Source: Tolypeutes matacus
Lineage: Eukaryota > Chordata > Mammalia > Cingulata > Chlamyphoridae
Length of the DNA stretch: 64,000 nt
Direction: 5' to 3'
Assembly: GCA_026826555.1 (NCBI GenBank)
Contig: JAKSZT010037276.1
Coordinates: forward strand, 1,306,893 to 1,370,892
The notes under the pieces were generated by a model. That model saw only the letters and a list, made by a program, of their open reading frames with translations. It was not told where the DNA came from and did not search any database. A program made the translations under genes and the position numbers. The stretch's first letter is position 1, and each line of letters opens with the position of its first letter. Below are positions 23,002-33,189 of this stretch, piece by piece.

Positions 23002-23366
23002 CTCTAGTGCCAACTCCATCGCCTGCCTCTACCTTAGCTCCTGCTTCTGCTCCGTCACCAGATTTTGAAGATTTGAGCCCCTTCAAACTATGGATTTTGG
23101 GCCAGCTTTGGATTTAGGGCAAAGTTCATGCTGCATTATTGAGTCTGTAACCCTGAGTGTGCATTCAATGTCTGCTCCCAAGACGGTGGCACAAATACCA
23201 CCATGGCCAAGTGTGGAGCTGGTAACAACACTATTCCTGGCTCCAGCATCACTGTTCCTGGGAGACTTTTCTGAAGAGCTGGAGACAGCCCAAGTGGCAG
23301 ATGAAGTTTTAGACCTACTTCATCTTGGGCCAGCCCAAGCAAAGAAAACTTCCTTCCCTCCACCTG
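23002..23366 (+). pseudogene. RALGDS-like exon 5, copy c: Pro/Ala linker and start of catalytic domain
   Basis: After 'ctcctcttccag' the frame set by exon 4c gives a Pro/Ser/Ala-rich linker (TPSPASTLAPASAPSPDFE), like the long Pro/Ala linker of RALGDS, and stops at TAG, 23115-23117. In another frame, 23214-23330 encodes 'WPSVELV...DFSEELETAQVADEVLDLL', resembling the first helix of the RasGEF catalytic domain ('P(E/D)LVAEQxTLMDxELF'). A frameshift therefore separates the two parts. The exon end is undefined. Confidence 0.6.
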
Positions 23367-23520
23367 AAAAGGCCATTTATGTTCTCTTTGTATCATTTTT
23401 CTTTGTATTTTATATTTCCACATTTATATTTATTTTTCATTTTAAGTATATTTTAAATTTATTTAATTATTATTATCCTGCTGTAGTGTGCATTTCAGTG
23501 TCTTAGGTACATGTAACATT
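23367..23520. other. AT-rich tract after the RALGDS-like remnant
   Basis: 'tttctttgtattttatatttcc' and 'tatttaattattattatcc' characterise it. No signal or gene is recognised. Confidence 0.5.
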
Positions 23521-26421
23521 GAACAACTGTTGTCATTGTCAGGTCTAGAACCTGTCTTCACCCCTTACTGGAACCTAACCCTACTGGACATTCACTCTCC
23601 ATTCTTACCTCATTTGTATGCTGAGAACCACTAATCTGCTTCTTTCTCCTTGTATCTCTATGCCTTGGGCCCTGCTTTCTGCATATGGAGAGTCTTAGGG
23701 CCTGGCCCAGATTCCAGCTTGGTCAAGGAGCCTTTATACTTTTTTGATGGTTAGAAACAGTGCAGCTCAAGGAGGTTAAGAGATCAGCTGGTATGTCAGG
23801 GAAGAAGGATTGGAACCCAAACCAGGTCTCACAGCAGGACCAGGTGTCTGTTGTCTTATTCACCTCTTTGTGGCTGGGACCCTCCCATCTTATTTTCCCT
23901 GCCAAATGCTCAATCCCACACACCATTCCCAGTTTTGGCAGTGTCTGTCCAGAGGAGATTATGGCCTTGTTGATATGATATGTCTGTAATCAAGCTGTTG
24001 GTGAATGCCGTCACTGTGACATCCTGAAAATTGTCCACATGATCTCCCCACACCAAGTAGGGCAGGTGGGCATCCAGGGAGAAAAGGTAGGTGGAGGTCT
24101 TTGTCCTCCTGAGGATGTCAGGGGTGAATGCCCAAGTTGGCCAGGTGCTCACTGGAGGTGCCCATCCCAGGGAATGTCCCTGAATGGAGGCTATTTGGGG
24201 AGCATAGAATGCTCTGGGGAATACTCCAGGACTCCCAAAGAAACTGGGATTCTTATGCCTGAGCAAGGAAAAGCCATTGGCCTTATTTAAGGTTTTCACA
24301 ATTTTAATTTGATACCTAACCTCCACTCAGCTTTTTGAGGCATCTTCCTCCCCTAATTCATTACCAAGACTCTTTTTTTCTCTCTAAGTGAATTTGTATT
24401 CTACATTCAATTGGATAAATTTTGTGCCCTGAGCTTTAACTTTTGACCTTTGTGACAGGAAACTCAGAGCTACATTTTCTCCATTCTTGCTGAAAAGCTT
24501 CTTTCTACAATTCTAGTTTTATTTCTCTTATCTTTTAAGAAATCCCAACTTATTTTTCAAAACTTTTAATTGGCTATTAGTTTATATAAGGAGGGCTTTA
24601 TTGTGTTCACAGGCATAAGCTCTTTTGATACCTTTCAAAAATGAAACCCTTAAGAGTCACTAAGCAGAGACACATCTTTCCATGAACTATCCTTCCATAC
24701 ATGAGGGTTGCAAGAAAGACTTAAGAGCTTTCCAGTGGGATGGACTAGAGTATGAGGAATTGTGTACAAGGAACAGTGGGACAGGGAATCAGGGAAGGGT
24801 TTTTTAAAACACCTTTAAGTCTAGGAGGTTAGAATGGGACTACTCAATTTTCATCAGTTAAAGTCAAATCGAATGAGGCAGGAACACATGGGATCCTATG
24901 CAAGGCTTTCACAAGAGTCCCAGAGCTATGTGAGCTGCCCACTGGCAAGGCCATTACAGGACAATGAATGGTCCCAAGTGGATCTTCCCTGGGAACCAGA
25001 CCACACACAAGTCCATGCTCTTGTGCCTAGTGCACACTAGGTGGTCATTTAGGAGAGGTGCTTTCCATGGAGAGTTGGAAGAAAACAGCTGGAATCTGTG
25101 ATGGACAGGGATGCACTGGCCCCAACAGCAAGGTCAGCCTCAAATGCCCAAGGCAATCACAAGGATGGGTATAAACCATCACAACTTTCAGTAAAAAGTT
25201 TTATATCAAGGTCCTCCTTTGGTCAGGCATCAAATGTTCACTCTTAGGACAGGATGGAGGCTGGAAGAAAGAGAAGGTGTCCCATATAGCTAAACATCTG
25301 CCTGTTTGGGAAGAGTGAGAAATATGGCTCAGATCAGGGTGAGGATCCACAGACTGATAAGTGGCTGATGGGTGGACTTCACAGCAGAAGGTAGAACACA
25401 GGCTGGCTGTGGGAGGAGAGATGTAGAGCTGTAAATGGGCAAGAGGGGATGGTCAAGAGAGCTTTTGGTGAGCAAGCACCTGAGCTCATCAAAGTGGGCA
25501 TCAGGCCCATTGCCTGGAATATGCATTTGGCACTCAGGCTAATAGGGATGGAGTGCTCAGCTCCAGAAACAAGAGAAAGACCAGGTCAAAGACAAGACAT
25601 AGGCCAGGGAGGGTCCCATGGCCATATCAAGTGGGAGCTAAGCCTCCTGTAAGCCCAGAGAGAAGGGCTCACAGGAGAGGGGGTAGGGGCCAGGTGCCAG
25701 TGAACGTGTACCCTGGGCATTTTCCAGGGGACCAAAGAGGCCTTAGTGTATTTATGTGCTACTGTCTGATCTCAATGTAGGTTCAAACATGACAATGTAC
25801 TTGCTGACTGATGGAAGTCTCAGGATGGGATGGCCTGCTCACTTTCCCCAATGTAAGACTCTCATCAGGTAGGGATAACAGCTGAAGAACATGGAGTAGG
25901 GGATAGTAGTCCCCATGAAATATATAATCATTGATATTTAATCCTGTCCTTCCATTTTATGGGATCTTAATTCTCAGCATGGCGAGGAGCCCCCAGGGCT
26001 ATACAGAGCCATTGCTAGGTCTCTAGAGTGAGTGACTGAATGAGCAGAGTGGACATGGCCCAGAAGCCAAAAAATCTACCATTGCTTCCTCAGCAATGGT
26101 TTTGATTATAGAGGACTTCGATTGAGCAGAGCTTTAAATCAATTTTTAAGTAGCAATAGTCAGTCTGAGAAATGTTCTTTCTCAAAATTTTCAAAGCAAT
26201 GTGTTAATTGACTTTTATCTGTTCAGATAGCAATCAATCATCTTTACTGCCTCTCTATTATCCCTCACTGATCTGTTAAATGGACAGGAATTTAATGGTC
26301 CTGAATTGCCATGTGATCAATGGTCCCATGTGGTTTTGCCTCTTTCTGGGATTAGCTATGCGCATCAATGCATGATGTGACCCTAGGGCCTTCTGGGCAA
26401 CTTCCACACAGTTGGCAAGAC
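23521..26421. other. Unassigned single-copy-looking DNA
   Basis: Composition is even and there are no clear repeats. A 138-codon minus-strand frame at 23910-24326 has no domain that I recognise. I looked for the RasGEF catalytic domain expected downstream of the RALGDS-like exons and found none. An 'accctgattagacaaaaacatc' at the right edge belongs to the following LINE-1. Confidence 0.5.
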
Positions 26422-26441
26422 TACCCTGATTAGACAAAAAC

Positions 26442-27034
26442 ATCTTTATTTTTTTAAATAATTTTTATTATTTTTTAAAAGATACTTAGATTACATAAAT
26501 ATTACACAAAAAATATAGGGATTCCCATATGCCCCACTCCCCACACCTGACACACCCTCCCCCATAAACATCCTTCATTAGTGTGGCACATTCATTGCAA
26601 TTGATAAACACATCCTGGGGTATTGACACTGAGCATGGACCATAGTTCACACTGTAATCTATACTCTCTCCTACACAGTTCTGCATGTTATTGGATGGTA
26701 GAATATGGCCTATATCCCCAAAAAGCCCCTGTATTACAACTGTTTTTCCCTCTCCCTGTCCCCAGACCCTCCAATGGCCACTGCCTCCACAACAGTGTTG
26801 TAATTTCTTTCACTGCTAAAATCAACAATATGCGTATAGTATAATACCTGTAAGTTCACACTAGTTCATAGTTCATTCCTCAATCCTGAGGATTGTGGGA
26901 TGTTGATGTCCACCCCACCTCTAATTGAGAGGGGGCTTCGTTCCCATACAGCCAATGGATAGATCTCTCTTGCTGGCATTTGTAGGCTCTCTCATTTCCT
27001 TAGCATAGTGGTTGTGAATTCTCACTTCCATTTT
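26442..27034 (-). mobile_element. LINE-1 3' end inserted in the left arm
   Basis: A T-rich start ('tatttttttaaataattttt') marks a minus-strand poly(A) tail. 'ttacataaatattacacaaaaaa' and 'gattcccatatgccccactcc' match the family at 40980 and 62450. The right arm reads 'catctttaaaaagaatgaag' (reverse complement) without it, giving the empty-site allele. Confidence 0.85.
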
Positions 27035-27299
27035 AAAAAAAAATGAAGTTGGAGGACTCTCACTTCCAGAATTTAAAGCATATCACTTAGCTACCGTGGT
27101 AAAAAGAGCATGGTATTGGCATAAAGATAGACATATTGACCAATGGAACTGAATTTAGAACTCAGAAATAGACCCTCACATATAAAGGTCAAGTGGTTCT
27201 TGTCAAAGCTATCAAGCCCTCCCAGCTGGTACAGAATAGTTTATTCAAAAAATGGTGCTGGGAGAACTGGATATCCTCATCCAAAAGAACTGTAACTTC

Positions 27300-27381
27300 T
27301 AGCCCATTTAAATATCATTTATAAAAAGCCAACAGATTTCTGGTATTTTGTATCAGCACCCCTCTGGCTGACTAATACAGC
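27300..27381 (+). repeat. Truncated LTR (3' tip), left arm
   Basis: The last roughly 80 bases of the TGTAGCAG...CTAATACA LTR, ending 'ggctgactaataca', abut LINE-1 on the left. On the right they join 'gcccttaactgaag', the MaLR sequence. The right arm has the mirror image at 38049-38104 and 38520-38562. Confidence 0.8.
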
Positions 27382-27900
27382 CCTTAACTGAAGACATTTA
27401 ATCAAGAGATCCCACCTACAATAGGTTTACATGCATAGGAATGGATTAGCCCTAAGGATATGATATTCTAAGGTCCATAAAAGCTCAAACTGTCACACAT
27501 CACCCTTTGGATCACAGTAATACATGTTCTTTACATATGCAAAATACATTCAGTCCACCACAATATTTCAAAAGCCTAAAATCATTTTACTAACAGTTTT
27601 AAGTACAAAATCTCATCAAAATAAGTTATAGGCATATAGTCTGTCCTGGGGCAAAAATTCCCCTCTAACTGTAGAACTGTGAAACTTAAAAAATAAGTTA
27701 ACTGCCTCCATTATACAAAAGAGGGATAGTCACAGAATAAGCATTCCCATTACCGTAGGGAGAAATTGGAAGGGAAACAGGGTCACTGTTCTCAAATAGT
27801 TCTGAAAACCTGCAGGGCATACTACATTAGGTTTCAAAGTCTAAGATTCACCTCTAGAACCATAGTTTCTTCAGTTTGAATAGTTTCTATTATTCTATCT
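27382..27900 (-). mobile_element. MaLR LTR start and internal end, left arm
   Basis: In antisense this matches 12380-12842. 'agctcaaactgtcacacatcaccc' (27484) is the reverse of the LTR start at 12725, and 'gggcatactacattaggtttc' is the reverse of the internal block at 12390. It is the same element type, caught in the inverted duplication. Confidence 0.75.
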
Positions 27901-28706
27901 TCAATTAATAATCCCTCCTTTTTAGTATCTAATCTGACATTTCTCCCAATAAGTTCATTTTTATTTCAGCTACTAAGTTGTTAGAGTTCAATTTCTGTCT
28001 TTTTTTCCTTTATTTTCTGCACTTTGCTTATATTTTCATTTAATTCCTTGAGTATATTTACAATAGCTCTTTAAAGTCTTCGCTAAATTCATCATCTTTG
28101 TCATTTCTGTGATTTTTCCATTGAAAACTATTTCTCCCGCTTATGGTTAATAGATTTTTATGCTCTTCACATGTCTAATAATGTTTAATTGGATATAGAC
28201 ACTGCCAATATTATGTTGTCAGAAGCTGATAATTTGTTGTCTTTCTTTAAAGCATATTGTACTTTGTTCTATCATTCAGTTAAGTTACTTGTGGATAAGC
28301 TTGGTGCTTTTGAGACTTGGTTTTAAGTTTTGCTAGTTTTTAGTTTTACATTATCTTTTACTATATATTGTTTTAATTCTAAATTTTAGATATGGCACTT
28401 GGGAAGCCTCTACTGAATGCACGGTTATTCAAAGAGCACTTGCAAATCTGACTTGTCAGAATGCAGACACCTCCCAGTTCTGTGTGAGCTCTGGGAATTA
28501 TCCAGTTTACGGATCTCTTTCTTTTTCCAAGTCTTGTGCAGTTTCACCTACTTATGTGTGTCTTAGTAGAACAGCAACATACTCAATGGTAAGTTTATGC
28601 AGACTTCCTGATACATACATTTTGATTTTTCTGGCTGGTGCTACTATTTCAAGCTTTCCCTAATTAACTATTACTTGTTCTATCAATTATAAACAGTAAC
28701 TCTTAA
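27901..28706 (-). mobile_element. Old LINE-derived segment, left arm
   Basis: The segment is T-rich, with 'attcatcatctttgtcatttctgtg', 'attatgttgtcagaagctgataa' and 'tgtgagctctgggaattatcc'. It resembles antisense 3' regions of old LINE-1 subfamilies. It matches 36540-37560 in reverse. The LINE assignment is from general resemblance. Confidence 0.5.
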
Positions 28707-29148
28707 TAAATCAGGATTTTGGACAAAAGTCAACATACCCAGGTGATGGTGTCCAGTTATTTGTTCATGCAAGCACTGGTGTAATTGTTACTGTGAGGAT
28801 ATTTTATGTGCTAAAATTATTAGTAGTTGATTATGCCTATGGCTGATTACATCTACAATCAATTGAGGAGATTGCCTTCAACAATGAGAGATGCCCCATC
28901 CAACCAGTTGAAAGCCTGAAAAGAAGAAGTGTGGAATTCAGAAGATATAATTTTCAACTCTAATTCAGCCAGCCAGCTTCTCCTGTCAAATTTATTCAAA
29001 ACTTTTATCAGCAGTTCAAGATTGTAGCACACTCTACAAGATTTGAAATTGTACATACCCGCACTCACATGAGACAATTTTACAAAATCTCATAATATTC
29101 ACAGATAACCCCTGTGGTTCTCTTTTCTTTGAGATCCATGACTAATAT
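28707..29148 (+). repeat. ERV-L LTR (old copy), sense
   Basis: The blocks 'caggtgatggtgtccagttatttgttcatgcaagcactgg' and 'atctacaatcaattgaggagattgcc' parallel the young LTR at 31961, in which 'ccaggtaattgtgtccagg' and 'gttccagcaagcactggg' occupy the same places. The end 'gatccatgactaatat' parallels 'gaaccctgactaataca'. Only the part up to 29035 is present in the right arm. Confidence 0.7.
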
Positions 29149-29968
29149 TGGGAGTTTCCTCCTCCTGGTTAGGGAGATCTAATGTTGGATCCCCGATTCC
29201 AGATCTCACTTTACTTTCTAAATTAATCACCAGAGATACTTTAAATTTGGAATGATTTCTTTTAAATTAAGACCACAATTTTTCAAACCTGATCTACTTA
29301 AGAAAACCCACTCATTGAATACCTGGTGAAGGAATTTTCTCAGATCCATGTTTTCCTGCATGGGATTATTCAAACTGAACAAGCCATCCAAAATATTTAC
29401 ATTTAAAGAGGGAACTTTTAATTATAGCATCAGAGACAATTGAAACTGTGCAACCATGAGTAAATAGTGTGGCAGAATCTTTGTCCCAAACTGAGGGGCC
29501 CAAGAACTCATATCATTAGGGAGGCACTTGTGACCTTTTAATAGAAAATGCTGTTCTGTATACACCAATCTAAAGGAATAGAACAGACGGTAGCATACAT
29601 TAATCCAAAAATAAGTGTACTGGATGTACTGGGTATACCCAGACCTTGGGAATTGTTCAGTGAGTTTAATTTAGGGTTCAGGGCCTCTGTCTTTTAGTCA
29701 CCTGTCATCTGTTGGCTTCATTCTCCTGGTAACTATTACTCTGTCCTCCCTGATCCTTTGTGTCTCGTCAAAGTCTTAAATGCGAAGTTGGAGCTACTTC
29801 CCTTGCAGATGATATCTCTGTGATTAAAACATTAGAAGGGATAGGAAAGTGGGATATGATGAGAATGAGGCTAACCCACTACAAGGAATCTAGCAAATGA
29901 TGGCTGATGATGATTGGTACAGGTCAACTTCTGACAAATCTCTTTGTCAAGATTATGGTCAAAGGGGG
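29149..29968. other. Spacer of inverted duplication, unassigned
   Basis: No gene or clear repeat is recognised. It may be internal sequence of the ERV-L whose LTR ends at 29148. The right end, GGGGG (29964-29968), is the target copy of the young provirus. Confidence 0.4.
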
Positions 29969-30284
29969 TGTGATGGTTAGGCTAATGTGTCAACTCGGCC
30001 AGGTAATTGTGTCCAGCTGTTTGTTCCAGCAAGCACTGGGCTAATTGTAATACAAGAGCATTTATAGACTTCAATCACCAGTGAGTTTACTGCATGGATG
30101 GCTGGTTACATCTGCATCAATCAGGGAGAATACATCATCAATGGGTGATGCTTTTATCCAATCAGTTGAATGACTTAAAAGGGGAAGTGATTTCAACATT
30201 CAGAGAGAATTTCCCAGCTCGTCCTTGGACAGGCAACTTCTCCCAGAAACTCATCAAGGACCTTTCATCGAAATTTCATTGGAG
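29969..30284 (+). repeat. 5' LTR, 3'-truncated
   Basis: It starts TGTGATGGTTAGG and follows the 3' LTR to 'tttcattggag', where the match stops and pol-type sequence begins. An 11-base segment near 30124 ('agggagaatac') is absent from the 3' LTR. Confidence 0.9.
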
Positions 30285-30392
30285 AGGGTGACTTCAGCAG
30301 AGGAAGAGTTTAATAATCAAGTGGATAAGATGACCCGCTCTGTGGCTAATGCATAGCCTTTTTCCCCAGCCATTCCTGTCATTGCCAAATAG

Positions 30393-30941
30393 GCTTATGA
30401 ACAAAGTGGCCATGGAGCTAGGGATGGAGGTTACGCATGGGTTCAGCAACATGGACTTCCCCTCACCAAGGCTGACTTAGCTACAGCCACTGCTGAATGC
30501 CCAGTCTGCCAGAAGCAGAGACCCACACTCAGCCCCTGATATGGCACCATTCCTCGAGGTGACCAGCCTGCTACCTGGTGGCAGGTTGACTACATTGGGC
30601 CACTTCCACCATGGAAGCAGCAGCGATTTGTTTTAACTGGAATAGACACATACTCTGGCTATGGGTTTGCATTTCCGGCACGCAATGCTTCTTCCAAAAC
30701 TACCATCCGTGGACTTACTGAATGTCTTATCTACCACTATGGCATTCCACACAGCATTGCTTCTGATCAAGGAACCCATTTCACAGCAAATGATGTGCGG
30801 GAATGGGCACATGCCCATGGAATTCACTGGTCTTACCATGTTCCCCATCACCCTGAAGCAGCTGGATTAATAGAACAGTGGAATGGCCTTTTGAAGACTC
30901 AATTATGGTGCCAACTAGATGGCAATACCTTGCAGGGCTGA
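30393..30941 (+). pseudogene. ERV-L integrase region of pol
   Basis: Integrase joins viral DNA ends to host DNA. A single reading frame runs from 30393 through to 31478. It shows an HHCC zinc-finger pattern ('H...H...CPVC') before 30520 and the catalytic D,D-35-E triad: D at 30588-30590, D at 30765-30767 and E at 30873-30875, with exactly 35 residues between the last two. TGA stops interrupt it at 30537-30539 and 30939-30941, and TAG stops lie just upstream at 30354 and 30390. No frameshift is seen. The product cannot be made whole in this copy. Confidence 0.88.
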
Positions 30942-30962
30942 GGCAATGTTCTCCAGGACGCT

Positions 30963-31478
30963 GTGTATGCTCTGAATCAGCAGCCTCTCTATGGTGCTGT
31001 ATCTCCCATAGCCAGGATTCATGGGTCCAGGAATCAAGGGGTGGAAATGGGAGTGGCACCACTCACTATTACCCCTAGTGACCCACTAGGAAATCTTTTG
31101 CTTCCTGTCCTTGCAACCTTAAGCTCTGCTGGTCAACAGATTTTAGTCCCAAATGGAGGAGTGCTGCCACCTGGGAACATAACAATGATTCCATTGAACT
31201 GGAAGTTAAGACTGCCACCTGGCCACTTTGGGCTCCTCTTACCTGTGAATCAACAGGCAAAGAAGGGAATTACTGTGCTGGCTGGGGTGATTGATCCTGA
31301 CTATCAAGGGGAAATAGGATTACACCTACATAATGGGGGTAAAGAAGAGTTTGCCTGGAATGCAGGAGATCCTCTAGGGCATCTCCTAGTCCTGCCATGC
31401 CCTGTGATTAAAGTCAATGGAAAATTGCAACAAACAATTCAAGCAGGACTAACAATGGCCCAGAATCTTCGGGAATGA
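30963..31478 (+). CDS. ERV-L dUTPase domain, open reading frame
   Basis: dUTPase hydrolyses dUTP to dUMP and keeps uracil out of DNA. The 171-codon frame continues the integrase frame after a TGA. Residues 1-35 are the integrase C-terminal part. The dUTPase part follows, with a motif 'GVIDPDYQGEI' at residues 108-118 and a glycine-containing block 'GDPLGHLLVLP' at 135-145, the place of the family's fourth motif. The Met is internal to the pol frame and not a real start. Expression would depend on the LTR, and upstream stops make it unlikely. Its open state fits recent insertion. Confidence 0.85.
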   Translation: MYALNQQPLYGAVSPIARIHGSRNQGVEMGVAPLTITPSDPLGNLLLPVLATLSSAGQQILVPNGGVLPPGNITMIPLNWKLRLPPGHFGLLLPVNQQAKKGITVLAGVIDPDYQGEIGLHLHNGGKEEFAWNAGDPLGHLLVLPCPVIKVNGKLQQTIQAGLTMAQNLRE

Positions 31479-31960
31479 AAGTTTAGGTCACCCCATCAGG
31501 CAAAGAACCACGGCCAGCTGAAGTGCTTGCTGAAGGTAATGGGAACATGGAATGAGTAGTGGAATAAGGTAGTGATAAATATGAACTTCGACCACATGTC
31601 CAGTTACAGAAATGAGGACTGTAATAGTCATGAACCCTTCTTCCATGTTTTGTTATGGGTATGATTGTATATATACACAAAACGAATTTCTTTGTTTTCT
31701 TCCCCAACCTTTTCCCCTATCATGAAAAGTTGTATTAATTCCGCTTCATAATATTTAAGGATGTCAAGTTGAAGAATGAATATTACCCAAGGCCTTGCAC
31801 CCTGTTCTGTGGGGAATTAATGCATTTCCAGTTGTACGCAGGGGAGTTGAAAATTGTTAGGCAGAAATATATATGTATGCTTGTCTGTTATTGTTTTTAC
31901 TTAGAGACTAAGTATGATTTAGGGTAATGTGTATGATTGCCGAGTTGACAAGGGGTGGAC
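31479..31960 (+). other. ERV-L region between dUTPase stop and 3' LTR
   Basis: No envelope gene is recognisable in these 480 bases. The stretch just before the LTR, 'gagttgacaaggggtggac', is the likely purine-rich tract. Confidence 0.6.
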
Positions 31961-32401
31961 TGTGATGGTTAGGCTAATGTGTCAACTCGGCCAGGTAATT
32001 GTGTCCAGGTGTTTGTTCCAGCAAGCACTGGGCTAATTGTAATACAAGAGCATTTATGGACTTCAATCACCAGTGAGTTTACTGCGTGGATGGCTGATTA
32101 CATCTGCATCAATCATCATCAATGGGTGATGCTTTTATCCAATCAGTTGAATGACTTAAAAGGGGAAGTGATTTCAACATTCAGAGAGAATTTCCCAGCT
32201 CGTCCTTGGACAGGCAACTTCTCCCAGAAACTCATCAAGGACCTTTCATCAGAATTTCATCGGAGCCCCTGGTTTGCAGCCTGCCTCCGGAACCTGGACT
32301 TGTGCATCCCCACAGTCGCATGAGAGACTCTTTTAAAATCTCATATTACTGACAGATATCTCCTGTTGATTCTGTTTCCCAAGAGAACCCTGACTAATAC
32401 A
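31961..32401 (+). repeat. 3' LTR, full length (441 bases)
   Basis: It begins TGTGATGGTTAGG and ends CCTGACTAATACA, with TG...CA termini. No strong TATA box or AATAAA signal is obvious, which is common in this LTR class. Confidence 0.92.
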
Positions 32402-32406
32402 GGGGG

Positions 32407-33189
32407 AGATTGATAAATACAAGAAATGCCACTAACAGATCCTGAAAGGATAAATTATAATAAATGCAATAATAATAATAATAAATGCAATAATAATGTC
32501 TTATACCCACTAGGTAAACCCAAAATCACCAATTCAATATTTCCTTTTAGTTTCCACATTCACCCTCTATAATCTCCTCTTTTTGTCTTATGGCAACTCC
32601 TCTGCATGTGCGGTTTATACACTACCTCAATTCATGAATTTTTAACTAATCAAAGAATCGCATGGAAATATCATCTTGCCAAATATTTTATTTTTACACT
32701 CTCCTTTTTCTTTACAGCATGTGGTGGAGGAAATGGTGGATCAGAAAGCCCCTTACAAATTGTAAGGCACTGACACTGTGCCCATATTATTACATCTCTT
32801 AGCATTTGTCAAACCATCCTACAGACTCTGTACTTCTGTTAAACATTATAAAATTTCATGTAAAGTAAGTTTTCTTCTAACTCAGATCTCCAGTATGTTA
32901 CCCAGAGTTAAGTGTTGTTAAGGGTTTCTTCTCAATTCTTCCAGAATTTTTGAGGCATACTGCAAATCTGTATGTGTGTGTCTGTGTGCTTGAAGCACAC
33001 TCTACTCCATTCCTGCAAAAGAGAAATATAAAAGCCCCTATGTAATTTTATATTAGCTATTTGCCGCTATACTAAAAACTAAAAATTAAGCAGGTAAAAT
33101 TAATTATAAGAATGTATTTTATTTCATCCAATATATCCAAAATATCATTCCAAGTTGTTATAAATATAAAAATGTTTAAGCTTTTAATT
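32407..33189. other. Unassigned AT-rich spacer with a (TAA)n run
   Basis: A short (AAT)n microsatellite lies at 32456-32500. No gene or defined element is recognised. Confidence 0.5.

Larger units (their letters stand above)
16447..23366 (+). pseudogene. RALGDS-like gene remnant with tandemly duplicated exons
   Basis: RALGDS is an exchange factor that activates the small GTPase Ral in the cytosol downstream of Ras. Exons here resemble its N-terminal half in order: the '(S/R)STxEI...NGVI' segment, the RasGEF_N segment with 'EKxxxHLVPA' and 'TQQ', the 'AIxSxLxTW...DFxQP...LK' segment, and a Pro/Ala linker leading to the start of the catalytic RasGEF domain. Most exons keep AG/GT borders and compatible phases. 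Exons 3 to 5 occur two or three times. An in-frame stop ends exon 4a, a donor is GC in 4b, an acceptor is lost in 5b, and a stop plus frameshift precede the catalytic part. The catalytic domain itself is absent downstream. It is probably a pseudogene, though a fast-evolving lineage-specific RALGDS-like gene is not excluded. Confidence 0.7.
26422..29035. repeat. Inverted duplication, left arm
   Basis: In reverse complement this matches 35786-38848 from end to end, by eye about 90% identical. The order is LINE-1 ORF2 fragment, truncated LTR joined to it at 'ccaaaagaactgtaacttcta', the LTR/MaLR junction 'ctaatacagcccttaactgaag', MaLR internal end, a LINE-derived segment, then an ERV-L LTR. A later LINE-1 3' end (26442-27034) interrupts this arm only. 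Net length is about 2.02 kb. Confidence 0.85.
29969..32401 (+). mobile_element. Young internally deleted ERV-L provirus with perfect target duplication
   Basis: LTRs at 29969-30284 and 31961-32401 bracket an internal region encoding the end of pol. A 5-base duplication, GGGGG, flanks it at 29964-29968 and 32402-32406. The two LTRs differ at about seven positions plus one 11-base gap over roughly 305 aligned bases, far less than any other LTR pair here, so the insertion is recent. The last 136 bases of the 5' LTR, the leader, gag, protease and most of reverse transcriptase are missing. No env is seen. The gene order, integrase then dUTPase, is the mark of ERV-L. Confidence 0.92.

Noticed and set aside
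22482..23117. 211-codon open frame on the + strand, the longest in the window
   Set aside because: It runs across clear exon borders (acceptor before 22529, donor after 22722, acceptor before 23002), so it is read-through of two RALGDS-like exons and the intron, and not a gene by itself.
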